Positions 51,720 through 61,366 of a stretch of DNA of 64,000 nucleotides are shown in pieces. The translations under genes were made by a program, and so were the position numbers. The stretch comes from Silicimonas algicola (GTDB lineage: Bacteria; Pseudomonadota; Alphaproteobacteria; Rhodobacterales; Rhodobacteraceae): contig NZ_QGGV01000001.1 in the NCBI RefSeq assembly GCF_003148765.1, forward strand, positions 738,001 to 802,000, in the 5' to 3' direction. Position 1 is the first letter of the stretch. Each line of letters starts with the position of its first letter. Below the pieces are notes generated by a model. That model had not been told where the DNA came from. It made no database searches and saw nothing but the letters and a program-made list of their open reading frames with translations.

Positions 51720-53444
51720 CTAGCGCCCCTCGAGCGACGCGATGGGCGCCGTCATGCGGAAGATCATGCCCTCGGGCGTGAAGTCACGCTCGTAGCTGCC
51801 GCCGAATCCCAGCTCGACGATGCTGTGCAGAAGCTGCGAGCCGAAGCCTTTCCGCGTTGGCGGTGCTGCCGCGCGGCCGGTCTCGGTCCAGGTGATTGCC
51901 ACCTCTGTGCGGCCCTTCAGGCAAACGAGCCGGATGTGACCGCCCGGAACGGACCACGCGCCGTGCTTGGTGGCGTTGGTCGCAAGCTCGTGGAGAACGA
52001 GCGCAAGCGACTGGCCCGCCGACCGCCCGACATGGATGTTGTCGCCCTCGAATGTGAAGCGATGTCCGTGGCCGTCGATGAAGGGGGCGAGCTGGTTCTC
52101 GGCGAGGCTTCTCAGGGTGGGCGCGACGCCGCTTGAGGATTCCGCCACGTCGATGGCACGGCCGAGCGCGTTCAGTCTCTGGCCCAGAGACGCCTTCATC
52201 TCATCGACATCGGTGCTGGAGCGCGCGGTGAGGTTCACCATCGCGACGGCGAGGCCCATCTGGTTGCGCGCCCGATGCGCCGTCTCGTTCAGGATCATCC
52301 GGCGTTCCGCGTCGCGCTCGCTCAGGCGGTGAGCGGCGTCTTCGAGCGCCTGGCGAATGTCGTTGACCTCGGTGATGACCGAAGGAGTGGCGGAGGGATG
52401 TGCTCCTGACCCGAGCGCGCTGGCGAATTGGGCGGTGGACTTGATCGACCGCGAGATCGCGATGCCGACGCCGAGCGCGGTGGCCAGCGCGATGGCGAAC
52501 CATGCGATCCCGCCGATAAGGATCGCGCGGTTGAAAGGCGTCGCATCGGACACGAGGTTCGTGGAGCCCCAGACGACGATGTCCCAGGGCGCCTTCCGCA
52601 AAGGCTGGGTGACGGCGAAGGCTGCGTTGGCGAACTTCGCGTTCCAGTCGTCAGCCAAGAGATCGGCCTGGGGACCATAGCGGAATGCGGCCGTCCCTTC
52701 CGCGTCGCGAAGCTCGACGTTCCACCGCGCCGAAGTTCGCTCGTTCAGCACCAGGGGCTCCAGCGTCTCGGCGTTCCGCGTCAGGATAAGGACGCGCCTG
52801 CGACCGTCAGGCAGGTCGACCCTCTGAAGGACGTTGAACACAAGCTCGCCCGCGACCCGTCCTGTGAAGAAGTTCGACACGGGCGCGGCGTCCTCGCCAC
52901 GCGCCATGGCGACGGCGCCGGCGTCGGACGACACTCCCAACTGGGTGCCCCAGGGAACGCGTGTATTGAGAAGTTGCCGCCCAGACTCGTTCAGGACGAT
53001 CAGGTGCCTGTCCTGCCCGACGAGGGCCGCGCGGGCCCGCCGGTGGAGCGTCTGAAGCGCGTCCTCCTCGAGCCATCCGCTTCGGGCGAAGACGGACACA
53101 AGCGTCTCGAGCGTCGCGATCTCGGTGTCGAGCCGATCGGCTGCGTAATTCGCCTCGGAGCTTCCCAGCGACTGCGTGATCTCGATGCGTTCGCGTTGAA
53201 CGTCCATCGCCATGTAGCTCAGGAATGCGGCGCCAGGCAGGACCGGGATAAGTCCAAGAAGTGCTATCAGCGTACCCGCCGAAAGCGCGCGTATCGGTAG
53301 AAGTCGAAGGCTGCCCCCGCCCACGACGTCGGGATCGCCAGTTTGTGCCAACTTGGTAGTCAAGCTTCCCCCGGCGCTCCGCTGCGTCGCAAGGACCGAT
53401 GATAGCAGCAATCCGGGGAAGCGCAGCAAAATCCGCACCCTCAC
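51720..53444 (-). CDS. Membrane sensor histidine kinase, HWE/HisKA_2 type
   Basis: The 574-residue protein has two membrane helices, at about 53-76 and 300-325, enclosing a periplasmic sensor domain. Then comes a kinase core with the phospho-accepting histidine in LNETAHRARNQMGLAVAMV and the ATPase N box LVLHELATNATKHGAWS. Such kinases feed general-stress or two-component pathways. No response regulator is adjacent, so it is an orphan. The N-terminal 50 residues before the first helix look weak, and a later start is possible. Confidence 0.85.
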   Translation of the reverse strand: MRVRILLRFPGLLLSSVLATQRSAGGSLTTKLAQTGDPDVVGGGSLRLLPIRALSAGTLIALLGLIPVLPGAAFLSYMAMDVQRERIEITQSLGSSEANYAADRLDTEIATLETLVSVFARSGWLEEDALQTLHRRARAALVGQDRHLIVLNESGRQLLNTRVPWGTQLGVSSDAGAVAMARGEDAAPVSNFFTGRVAGELVFNVLQRVDLPDGRRRVLILTRNAETLEPLVLNERTSARWNVELRDAEGTAAFRYGPQADLLADDWNAKFANAAFAVTQPLRKAPWDIVVWGSTNLVSDATPFNRAILIGGIAWFAIALATALGVGIAISRSIKSTAQFASALGSGAHPSATPSVITEVNDIRQALEDAAHRLSERDAERRMILNETAHRARNQMGLAVAMVNLTARSSTDVDEMKASLGQRLNALGRAIDVAESSSGVAPTLRSLAENQLAPFIDGHGHRFTFEGDNIHVGRSAGQSLALVLHELATNATKHGAWSVPGGHIRLVCLKGRTEVAITWTETGRAAAPPTRKGFGSQLLHSIVELGFGGSYERDFTPEGMIFRMTAPIASLEGR

Positions 53445-53613
53445 GCGAAGAGACGAGCAGTCATCTGTCTGCGCGGATCAGGGAGCGAAAACCGTCGTCC
53501 CGCGTCCTCCGCGCCTTGACGCCCCCAGCCTGACGGGCGACCATCCCCGGGACGGAGCGGCGCCGCACGCCGCCCGGATAACTGGCGCGTGACGCCAAGG
53601 GAGGAACTGAAAC

Positions 53614-54552
53614 ATGAAGATGACGACACTCGCGCTCGGTCTCGTGGCGACCGCTTTCGCAACCACGGCCGGAGCGCAACAGCTTCGCCTGATGACCGGG
53701 CCCCAGGGGGGCTCGTGGTATCCGCTCGGCGGCGCGATCCAGGGCATGGCGAACGAGGCGGGGGTCGCCTCGATCCAGGTCCTGCCCGGCGGCGGCGTGG
53801 CCAACGTCCAGGGCGTCCAGAACGGCGACGCCGACCTGGGATTCGGCAACTCGATCTCGACGGTCGACGCCATCGAGGGCCGGGAGCCCTTCACCGGCAA
53901 GGCCGACAATGTCTGCAACATCGCGACGCTCTACCCGCAGTATTTCCAGATCGTCACCACTGCGGATTCGGGCATCACGTCGCCCGCCGATTTCGCCGGC
54001 AAGCGCCTCGTCACGCAGCCCGTGGGCAATACGGCCGAGCAGGTCACCCGCGCCGTGCTCGAAACGGCGGACCTGGGCTATGACGACATGAGCGCCGTCG
54101 ACTACGTCTCCTACTCGGACGGCGTCTCTCTCATGCAGGACGGCAACGGGGACATCTTCACCCTCGGCACGACCGTGCCCGCGTCGGCGATCATGGATCT
54201 CGCGAACTCGACCGATATCACGCTCGTTTCGCTTGACCCGGCGTTCATCGAGGACATGAAGACCAACATCAACCCGGGCTATACCGCGATCAACATTCCT
54301 GCCGGCAGCTATCCTGGTCAGGACGCCGACGTGAACGCCGTGGGTTACGCGACCCACGTCGTCGCGCGCTGCGATCTCGATCCGGCCATCGTCGAGGGCA
54401 TCCTTACCCAGATGTGGGAGAACCGAGAGGATCTGACCTCCATCGCCTCGGCCATGTCCGGCCTGACCATCGAGCAGATGGCGCAGGACGTGGGCGTGCC
54501 GATGCACGAAGGCGCCAAGGCCTTCTACGCCGCTCAGGGCGTCTCGCAGTAA
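53614..54552 (+). CDS. TAXI-family TRAP solute-binding protein
   Basis: The 312-residue protein has a signal peptide (MKMTTLALGLVATAFATTAGA) and the TAXI motifs LRLMTGPQGGSWYPLGGAIQ, GGVANVQGVQNGDADLGFGN and GKRLVTQPVGNTAEQVTRA. It binds a small acid such as glutamate or a related compound in the periplasm. GGGAGGA precedes the ATG. A perfect hairpin separates it from the permease gene. Confidence 0.92.
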   Translation: MKMTTLALGLVATAFATTAGAQQLRLMTGPQGGSWYPLGGAIQGMANEAGVASIQVLPGGGVANVQGVQNGDADLGFGNSISTVDAIEGREPFTGKADNVCNIATLYPQYFQIVTTADSGITSPADFAGKRLVTQPVGNTAEQVTRAVLETADLGYDDMSAVDYVSYSDGVSLMQDGNGDIFTLGTTVPASAIMDLANSTDITLVSLDPAFIEDMKTNINPGYTAINIPAGSYPGQDADVNAVGYATHVVARCDLDPAIVEGILTQMWENREDLTSIASAMSGLTIEQMAQDVGVPMHEGAKAFYAAQGVSQ

Positions 54553-54573
54553 CGCGGGTTACGCACCCGTGAC

Positions 54574-54599
54574 GGGCGGCGGCCGACACGCCGCCGCCC
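54574..54599 (+). terminator. Intercistronic hairpin between TAXI and TRAP permease genes
   Basis: GGGCGGCGGC and GCCGCCGCCC form a perfect 10-bp stem around CGACAC, 21 bases after the binding-protein stop and 31 bases before the permease start. No T run is present, so message stabilisation or partial termination is likely. Confidence 0.7.
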
Positions 54600-54630
54600 A
54601 TCTTCCCGCGAGGCCCGAAGGGAGGCATCC

Positions 54631-56580
54631 ATGGACCAGAGCGCGCGTCTGCTGAAGCAGGCCGTCACCGTCGTCGCCGTCGGCATGAGCCTCTTCCACC
54701 TCTGGGTCGCCTACTTTGGCCCGCCGAACGCCTTCACGCTCCGCGCCACGCACTTCGGACTGGCGCTGGCCCTGGCCTACATGACCCTCCCCGGTATCTG
54801 GACGAAGGAGGGCAAGGGAAAGAGCCCTCTCGACTGGCTGTTCCTCGTCGCAGCCGTCGCGGCCTGCGCCTATCCGATCGTCTTCAAGGACTACTTCAAC
54901 ACCCGCATGGCCTATGTCGGCCCGGTGTCGACCTCGGACCAGTTTTTCGCCGTCGTGATGATGGTGACCGTGCTCGAGGCGACGCGCCGGGCCATCGGTC
55001 CGATCCTGCCTGTCACCGCGCTGATCTTCCTGTCCTACCAGGTGTTCTTCACCGACACGCGAATCCTGCGGCTGCTCGAATACCAGTACATGACGACGGA
55101 CGCGCTCTTCGGCATCCCGGCGCAGGTCTCGGCCACCTACGTCGTCCTCTTCGTTATCTTCGGTGCCCTCGCCGAGCGCTTCGGACTGGGCAAGCTCTTC
55201 ATGGACTTCGCCCTGGCGCTGACCGGCCACCAGGCGGGCGGTCCCGCCAAGGTCGCGGTCGTGACCTCGGGCCTCTTCGGGTCCGTCTCGGGCTCGGCCG
55301 TGGCCAACGTGATGACGACGGGCACCTTCACCATCCCCCTGATGAAGCGCATAGGCTACCCCGCGCATTTCTCGGGCGCGGTCGAGGCCGTTGCGTCGAC
55401 CGGCGGGCAGATCATGCCGCCGATCATGGGGGCGGCCGCCTTCGTCATGGCCGAGTTCCTGGGCGTCAGCTACCTGACCGTGGCGGGCTATGCCCTTCTG
55501 CCCGCGCTCCTCTACTATCTCGCCGTCTTCCTCGCCGTTCACTTCGAAGCCAAGAAGCAGGGCCTGCGCGGCCTGCCGCGCGCCGACCTGCCGAGGGTGG
55601 GCGAGGTGCTGCGCGAACGGGGTCACCTGTTCCTGCCGCTCGTCATCATCATCGGCACGCTGATGTCGGGCTTCTCGGCGCCCTATTCGGCGCTGATGGG
55701 GATCCTCTCCGTCGTCCCGGTCGTCCTCATGCGCAAGACGACCCGAGGCGAGTTCAGCGTCGCCCGCCTGATCGACGGCCTCGAATCCGGCGCGATCAAC
55801 TCGGTTATCGTGGCGCTCGCCTGCGCCACGGCGGGCATCGTGATCGGCGTCATCGCACAGACCGGCCTCGGCCTGACCTTCACCGGCATCGTTCGCGCGG
55901 CGGCGAACGAGATGCTGCTGCCCGCCCTGATCCTGACCATGCTCGCGGGCATCATCCTCGGCATGGGGATGCCGACGACGCCCGCCTACATCGTCCAGGT
56001 GGCGCTCCTGGTCCCGGCACTTGTCCGTCTCGGAATCCCGGTCCCGGCGGCCCACATGTTCGTCTTCTACTTCGCCATCCTCTCGGCCATCACGCCGCCC
56101 GTCGCCATCGCGGTCTATGCCGCCTGCGGCATAAGTCGGGCGACGGTATGGGAGACGTCCGTCTCGGCGGTGAAGCTGGGGCTGACGGGATACATCATCC
56201 CCTTCATGTTCGTCTTCGGCCCCTCGCTTCTTCTGATCGGCACCTGGGACAAGATCGTGACCACCGCCATCACGGCCATAATCGGCGTCACCTTCCTGTC
56301 GGCCGGCCTCAGCGGTTATCTCGTCAGTCCGGCGCGGTTCCTGAACCGTGTCATATTCGTCGCGGCGGCGCTCACGCTCATCAAGCCGGGCCTGCTGACG
56401 GACGCGGTCGGCATCGGCCTGGCCGTCCTCGGCGTGGTGATGAACCTGCGCTGGCCCGCGCCGGACACCGCGCCCGCGCTGGACGAACCGCACATCGGCC
56501 ACGTCGAGGCTCCGGTCTCGGCCCCCATCGAGCCCGAGGACTGGAACGAGTCGCCCGCGGCCCATCCCGCGAAACATTAG
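54631..56580 (+). CDS. TRAP transporter fused permease (4TM/12TM)
   Basis: The 649-residue protein joins the DctQ-like N-terminal four-helix part (1-125) to the DctM-like part, with GLFGSVSGSAVANVMTTGTF, GGQIMPPIMGAAAFVMAEFL, GIILGMGMPTTPAYIVQVAL and AITPPVAIAVYAACGISRAT. It pairs with the TAXI binding protein immediately upstream. The C-terminus is a hydrophilic acidic tail of about 40 residues. Confidence 0.92.
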   Translation: MDQSARLLKQAVTVVAVGMSLFHLWVAYFGPPNAFTLRATHFGLALALAYMTLPGIWTKEGKGKSPLDWLFLVAAVAACAYPIVFKDYFNTRMAYVGPVSTSDQFFAVVMMVTVLEATRRAIGPILPVTALIFLSYQVFFTDTRILRLLEYQYMTTDALFGIPAQVSATYVVLFVIFGALAERFGLGKLFMDFALALTGHQAGGPAKVAVVTSGLFGSVSGSAVANVMTTGTFTIPLMKRIGYPAHFSGAVEAVASTGGQIMPPIMGAAAFVMAEFLGVSYLTVAGYALLPALLYYLAVFLAVHFEAKKQGLRGLPRADLPRVGEVLRERGHLFLPLVIIIGTLMSGFSAPYSALMGILSVVPVVLMRKTTRGEFSVARLIDGLESGAINSVIVALACATAGIVIGVIAQTGLGLTFTGIVRAAANEMLLPALILTMLAGIILGMGMPTTPAYIVQVALLVPALVRLGIPVPAAHMFVFYFAILSAITPPVAIAVYAACGISRATVWETSVSAVKLGLTGYIIPFMFVFGPSLLLIGTWDKIVTTAITAIIGVTFLSAGLSGYLVSPARFLNRVIFVAAALTLIKPGLLTDAVGIGLAVLGVVMNLRWPAPDTAPALDEPHIGHVEAPVSAPIEPEDWNESPAAHPAKH

Positions 56581-56675
56581 GACGTCGCAGGTAGCTCTGC
56601 GACGACACCGCCTCCCGATCCGCAACGGCATGCACCGCCGTTTCCATTCCTTCCCGCCTGTGGAATCCTGCCGGC

Positions 56676-57404
56676 ATGAGCGATGGACCAGATCTTCTTC
56701 CCCTCGGCCCTGACGGGCTGCTGCTGCGCTTTTCCGACCGTCTGGGCGACGCCCCGAACCGTGCGGCAATCGCGTTTCGCGCGGCCTTCGACGAGACGGC
56801 GCCCGAGGGCGTGGTCGAGACGGCGACCTCGCTGACGTCGGTCTTCGTCCGCTTCCACCCCGACCGGATCGCGCGCGCCGACGTCGAAACGGCGGTGCGG
56901 ACCACCCTCGACAGCCGCGACTGGAGCGACGCGGACCTGCCGGCCGGCCGCTCGCTCTGGACCCTTCCCGCAGCATTCGGCGGCGCGGAGGGGCCGGACC
57001 TTGAAGAAGCCGCGGACCTTGCCGGCCTCACCCCCGAGGAGGCTGTCCGCCAGATCTGCGAGGTCCCGCTCCGTGTCCTCGCCCTCGGCTTCGCACCGGG
57101 CCAGCCCTACCTCGGCTTCCTGTCCGAGACCTGGAACATCCCCCGCCGGACCGAGGTCACGCCTCGCGTGCCGCGCGGAGCCGTGGTCGTCGCTGTCCGG
57201 CAGGTGATCCCCTTCGCCAATGCCGCGCCGACGGGCTGGCGGCAGGTCGGTCGCACCGCCTTCCGTTGCCACGACCCCAAGGCCGATCCGGCGATTCCGC
57301 TTCGCCCGGGCGACGAGGTGCGCTTCCGCCCCGCAGCACCCTCGGACCTCGCCCGCCTTGAGACCGAACCCTTCGGCGGCGCGACGCGCGAGGCGCTGGC
57401 ATGA
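56676..57404 (+). CDS. pxpB: 5-oxoprolinase subunit B (KipI family)
   Basis: The 242-residue protein has the carboxyltransferase C/D pattern: LGPDGLLLRFSDRLGDAPNR, EVPLRVLALGFAPGQPYLGF and PRVPRGAVVVAVRQVIPFAN. With PxpA and PxpC it opens 5-oxoproline to glutamate using ATP. It overlaps pxpC by four bases. PxpA is not in the window, so the pair may act with a distant PxpA or on another amide. Confidence 0.9.
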   Translation: MSDGPDLLPLGPDGLLLRFSDRLGDAPNRAAIAFRAAFDETAPEGVVETATSLTSVFVRFHPDRIARADVETAVRTTLDSRDWSDADLPAGRSLWTLPAAFGGAEGPDLEEAADLAGLTPEEAVRQICEVPLRVLALGFAPGQPYLGFLSETWNIPRRTEVTPRVPRGAVVVAVRQVIPFANAAPTGWRQVGRTAFRCHDPKADPAIPLRPGDEVRFRPAAPSDLARLETEPFGGATREALA

Positions 57405-58408
57405 CGCTCAAGGTCGAACGCGCGGGTCCTGCGCTCTCGGTTCAGGACGGCGGCCGGGAGGGACTTCTGGGCCTCGGCCTGTCCAGGGGCGGTGCGGCCG
57501 ACCGAGGCGCCTGGCTCGAAGGTCTGGCCCTTCTGGGTCTCCCGCCGGGAACGGCATCCATCGAGATGGCAGGCGTCGGCGGACGCTTTCTGGTCGAGGC
57601 CCCCGTCCGCATCGCCCTTACGGGGGCGCAGATGAAGGCGACGCTCGACGGTGCGCCGCTGGAGTGGGACGCGGGTCATGTGGCGACGGCAGGCTCGGTC
57701 CTCGACATCGGCGCGGCGGTCTCGGGCGTTTACGGATATCTCACCGTCGCGGGCGGCATCGCCACCGAACCTGAGCTGGGAGGGCGCGGCTTTCACGGCA
57801 TCGCGGGCCTCGGTCGACCCCTGCGGGACGGCGACCACCTTCCGCTTGCCTCCGATCCCACGCCGGACGCGCCGCCGATGCGCCTGTCCGGCCGCTCCCG
57901 TTCCGCAGAACCCCTGCGTGTCATGCCCGGACCGCAGACCGCCTCGTTCCCTGACGAGGTCCGTACCGCCTTCGAGGCCGCCACATTCACCCGCAGCCCC
58001 CGCGCCAACCGTCAGGGCGTCCGGCTCGACCACGACGGCGCGCCCTTTGCGACCGGAGGCCAACTGACCCTCGTGTCCGACTTCATCGCCGAGGGGGACA
58101 TCCAGATGACGGGCGATGGCGCGCCCTACGTCCTTCTTGCCGACTGCCAGACGATGGGAGGCTATCCCCGCATCGGCACCGTGCTTCCGGCCGATCTGCC
58201 GCGCATCGCGCAGGCCGGGCCGGGCGAGGCTCTCCGCTTCCGCTTCGTCACGGTGGATGAGGCCACAGCCGCATGGGAAAGTGACGAGACCATCCTCGGG
58301 CGGCTCAGGCGGGGACTTGTTCCGAGGGTCCGCGATCCGCGCGAGATGTCCGACCTTCTGAGCTACGATCTGGTGGACCGTCCGCCGCGCGAAGTGACCG
58401 GCGAATGA
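57401..58408 (+). CDS. pxpC: 5-oxoprolinase subunit C (KipA family, biotin-dependent carboxyltransferase-like)
   Basis: The 335-residue protein starts LKVERAGPALSVQDGGREGL and contains GLSRGGAADRGAWLEGLALL, RVMPGPQTASFPDEVRTAFE and LLADCQTMGGYPRIGTVLPA, the KipA/PxpC signatures. It is translationally coupled to pxpB and lies downstream of a TAXI-TRAP importer, which suggests that the imported solute is 5-oxoproline or a similar lactam. Confidence 0.9.
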   Translation: MTLKVERAGPALSVQDGGREGLLGLGLSRGGAADRGAWLEGLALLGLPPGTASIEMAGVGGRFLVEAPVRIALTGAQMKATLDGAPLEWDAGHVATAGSVLDIGAAVSGVYGYLTVAGGIATEPELGGRGFHGIAGLGRPLRDGDHLPLASDPTPDAPPMRLSGRSRSAEPLRVMPGPQTASFPDEVRTAFEAATFTRSPRANRQGVRLDHDGAPFATGGQLTLVSDFIAEGDIQMTGDGAPYVLLADCQTMGGYPRIGTVLPADLPRIAQAGPGEALRFRFVTVDEATAAWESDETILGRLRRGLVPRVRDPREMSDLLSYDLVDRPPREVTGE

Positions 58409-58589
58409 GCGTGGCGAAATCGCGCCGCGACGGGGTTGCCCTCACGTCTCCTTAGTCGACCGGCTGGAATTCCCGGTCGTCTTGCCATTGCCGCAGGCGC
58501 GGGATGATGGTTCTTTCCGTCGAAGCCACCTTGCGGGACGGGTCATCGGACGCGTCGGCTAACCCGTGCCACCATTGGAGGTCCTCTCG

Positions 58590-59645
58590 ATGAGGTTGCT
58601 GTTCTGGATCATCTCCGCCTTCTTCGTGGTCCAGACGATCTTCCCCCTGATCCGCAGCTCGAAGGCATGGATCCGCGTCAGCGACTTTCCCCGCCTTCAG
58701 TTCGCCGTCGCCCTGGCCGTGCTGCTCGCAGGATACCTCGCGGTCGTCGGCGTTTCGGACAACTGGGACTTCCTCTATCTGGTCGTCGTCATCGCCGCCC
58801 TTTGCTATCAGCTCTACCGTATCTTCCCCTATACGACGATGGCGCCGAACCAGGTCATCGACGCCACGGCGCACACCCCCGACAGCCGCGTGCGGGTGAT
58901 GGTCGCCAACGTCCTGATGGAGAACCGCGACGCGCAGCGGTTGCTCGATGTCGTGAACGACGTTCGTCCAGACCTGCTTCTGCTGGTGGAAATCGACGCG
59001 TGGTGGCACGACGCGATCGAGACGCTCGACGCCTCGTTCCCCTACCGGATCAAGCGGCCGCAGGACAATTACTACGGCATGGAGTTCTTCTCGAAGTTCG
59101 AACTCGAGGAGAGCGACGTTCGTTTCCTGCTGTCCGACGAGATCCCCTCGATCCGCACCGGGGTGCGTCTGCCCTCGGGGACATGGGTCGACTTCTTCGG
59201 CGTTCACCCGCGCCCGCCGGACAAGGACTATGACAGCGAGGGCCGGGACGCCGAACTCCTGCTGGTCGCGAAGGAATTGCGCCAGTCGAAGAGGGCCGCC
59301 ATCGTGGCGGGCGACCTCAACGACGTCGCCTGGTCGCACACCACCCGCCTGTTCCAGCGCACGAGCGGCGCGCTCGATCCGCGGCGGGGACGCGGCATGT
59401 ACAACACCTTTCACGCCGGACATCGTTTCCTGCGGTGGCCCCTTGACCACGTCTTCCACGACGACGCCTTCACGCTGGTCGAGCTGAGGCGTCTGCCCAA
59501 CATCGGCTCGGATCACTTCCCGGTCCTTGTCGAGCTTCAGTACGAGCCGCAGGCCGAGGCGGTGCAGGACGCTCCGGAGGCCGATCAGGAGGATCGTGAA
59601 GAGGCCCGGGAAAAGATCGAGAACGGCCGCGAGGCTGTGGACTGA
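58590..59645 (+). CDS. Membrane-anchored endonuclease/exonuclease/phosphatase-family protein
   Basis: Two to three N-terminal helices (MRLLFWIISAFFVVQTIFPL, LQFAVALAVLLAGYLAVVGV, FLYLVVVIAALCYQLY) precede an EEP catalytic domain with RVMVANVLMENRDAQRLLDV, PDLLLLVEIDAWW, AAIVAGDLNDVAWS, RWPLDHVFHDDAF and IGSDHFPVLVEL: the Asn, Glu, GDxN and SDHxP metal and catalytic residues are all present. The 351-residue protein ends in an acidic tail. Phosphodiesterase action on a lipid, nucleotide or DNA is possible. GGAGG lies eight bases before the ATG. Confidence 0.85.
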   Translation: MRLLFWIISAFFVVQTIFPLIRSSKAWIRVSDFPRLQFAVALAVLLAGYLAVVGVSDNWDFLYLVVVIAALCYQLYRIFPYTTMAPNQVIDATAHTPDSRVRVMVANVLMENRDAQRLLDVVNDVRPDLLLLVEIDAWWHDAIETLDASFPYRIKRPQDNYYGMEFFSKFELEESDVRFLLSDEIPSIRTGVRLPSGTWVDFFGVHPRPPDKDYDSEGRDAELLLVAKELRQSKRAAIVAGDLNDVAWSHTTRLFQRTSGALDPRRGRGMYNTFHAGHRFLRWPLDHVFHDDAFTLVELRRLPNIGSDHFPVLVELQYEPQAEAVQDAPEADQEDREEAREKIENGREAVD

Positions 59646-59845
59646 CGCCGTCGCATGATCTCGGCGGGACGGTGCCGGACGGTCTCGAGCTGACCCGGGC
59701 TATGGTCTTCCGCGATGCAAATTCAAGGCCTTGCGGACCGGTTGTTCGCGCTTGACGGCTAGGGGCCAAGCTGGTTGTCTCCCGTGCAACAGGGGGGTCA
59801 TCCGGTGCAATCGCGCAAGTATTCCACTCGGGAAGACGGGCTCGC

Positions 59846-61366
59846 ATGACCGACGCAGCGCCCGTCATAGCGCTGCGCGACGCGACCAAGCGGTTCGGCC
59901 CGGTCGAAGTGCTTCACGACGTCGATCTCGAGGTGCGCGCGGGCGAGGTTCTGGCCCTGATCGGCGAGAACGGCGCCGGCAAGTCGACGGCGATGAAGTG
60001 CTTGGCGGGCTACCAGCCGCTGACTTCTGGGCGCATCCTCCTCGACGGGAAGGAGGTGACGTTCGGATCGCTCCACGCGGGCGAGGAAGCGGGCATCGTC
60101 CTGATCCACCAGGAGTTCAACCTCGCCGAGCAGCTTACGGTCGAACAGAACATCTTCCTCGGTCGCGAGCTGCGAAAGGGACTTTTCCTTGACAAGGCCC
60201 GGATGCGTCAATTGTCGCGCGACTATCTCGACCGTGTGAAGTGCGAGGTCGACCCCGACCGCGTGGTCTCGTCCCTGTCGAACTCGGAAAAGCAGATGGT
60301 CGAGATCGCCAAGGCGCTCGGGCGCGACGCGCGCGTCCTCGTGATGGACGAGCCGACAGCGGTGCTGACGAACACGGAATCGCGCATCCTCTTCGACCAG
60401 GTCCGGGCGCTCAAGGCGGCGGGAACCGCGATCATCTTCACCTCCCACAAGCTGTCCGAAGTCAGCGAGATCGCCGACCGCGTCACCGTCATGCGCGACG
60501 GAGCCGTTGTCCATGATGGCCCTGTGGCGGACATGACCGAGGATGCCATGGCGACGGCGATGGTCGGGCGAGACGTTTCGGACCTCTATCCGCCGAAGGG
60601 GCGCCGCCCGGACGACGCGCCCGTGATGCTGAAGGTCGAGGGCCTGAGCGTGCCGCGCTTCGCCGAGGACGTGAGCTTCGAGTTGCGGCGCGGCGAAATC
60701 CTCGGCATCGCGGGTCTCGTCGGGTCCGGCCGGACCGAAGCGATGGAGGGTCTGTGCGGCCTGAGGCCCGCCTCCGCGGCGCGCATCGAGATCGACGGTG
60801 CGCCGGTCGCCATCCGCCGGCCCGCCGACGCTTTGTCTCACGGGCTGTGCTATCTGACCGAGGACCGCAAGCTGAAGGGCCTGCTTCTCGAGAAGGGAAT
60901 GCGCGTCAACCTCACGCTCCAATCGCTTGAAAAGTTTGGCGGTTTGATGGTCGACCGCCAGGCCGAGGAGAAGGCGCTCGACGCCGCCATCCGCGAGTTC
61001 GACATCCGAGGCGGACAGCGCGAGTCGCGCGTGTCGAACCTGTCAGGAGGCAACCAGCAGAAGCTGCTTCTCGCGAAGGTCATGCAGTCCGAACCACGCA
61101 TCCTCGTTGTAGACGAGCCGACGCGCGGCATCGACATCGGGACGAAGCAGCAGATCTATACCTTCCTCCGCCGCCTGGCGGACGAGGGCCGCGCGATCAT
61201 CGTCATCTCGTCCGAGATGCAGGAGGTGATCGGCCTTTCCGACCGCGTGCTCGTCATGCGGCGGGGCCGCGTGGCCGGTATGCTCGAGGGCGAGGCCATC
61301 ACCGAGGACGCCATCGTGCGCCACGCCATGGGCGTCGGGGCCGACAGCCAGGGGAGGGCCGCCTGA
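59846..61366 (+). CDS. Sugar ABC transporter ATP-binding protein (tandem domain)
   Basis: The 506-residue ribose-type ATPase has a complete first ABC domain (Walker A GENGAGKST, signature SLSNSEKQMVEIAKAL, Walker B VLVMDEPTAVL). In the second the Walker A region is altered to GLVGSGRTEAM, as is normal in this family, with LSGGNQQKLLLAKV and ILVVDEPTRGIDIG. It overlaps the permease start by one base. Unusually, the binding-protein gene comes last in the operon. Confidence 0.92.
   Translation: MTDAAPVIALRDATKRFGPVEVLHDVDLEVRAGEVLALIGENGAGKSTAMKCLAGYQPLTSGRILLDGKEVTFGSLHAGEEAGIVLIHQEFNLAEQLTVEQNIFLGRELRKGLFLDKARMRQLSRDYLDRVKCEVDPDRVVSSLSNSEKQMVEIAKALGRDARVLVMDEPTAVLTNTESRILFDQVRALKAAGTAIIFTSHKLSEVSEIADRVTVMRDGAVVHDGPVADMTEDAMATAMVGRDVSDLYPPKGRRPDDAPVMLKVEGLSVPRFAEDVSFELRRGEILGIAGLVGSGRTEAMEGLCGLRPASAARIEIDGAPVAIRRPADALSHGLCYLTEDRKLKGLLLEKGMRVNLTLQSLEKFGGLMVDRQAEEKALDAAIREFDIRGGQRESRVSNLSGGNQQKLLLAKVMQSEPRILVVDEPTRGIDIGTKQQIYTFLRRLADEGRAIIVISSEMQEVIGLSDRVLVMRRGRVAGMLEGEAITEDAIVRHAMGVGADSQGRAA

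Noticed and set aside
54559-56976. 805-residue antisense reading frame opposite the TRAP permease
   Set aside because: It is very rich in Arg, Gly, Asp and His, has no family motifs, and lies exactly antisense to a well-supported gene. Such frames are typical shadows in GC-rich DNA.
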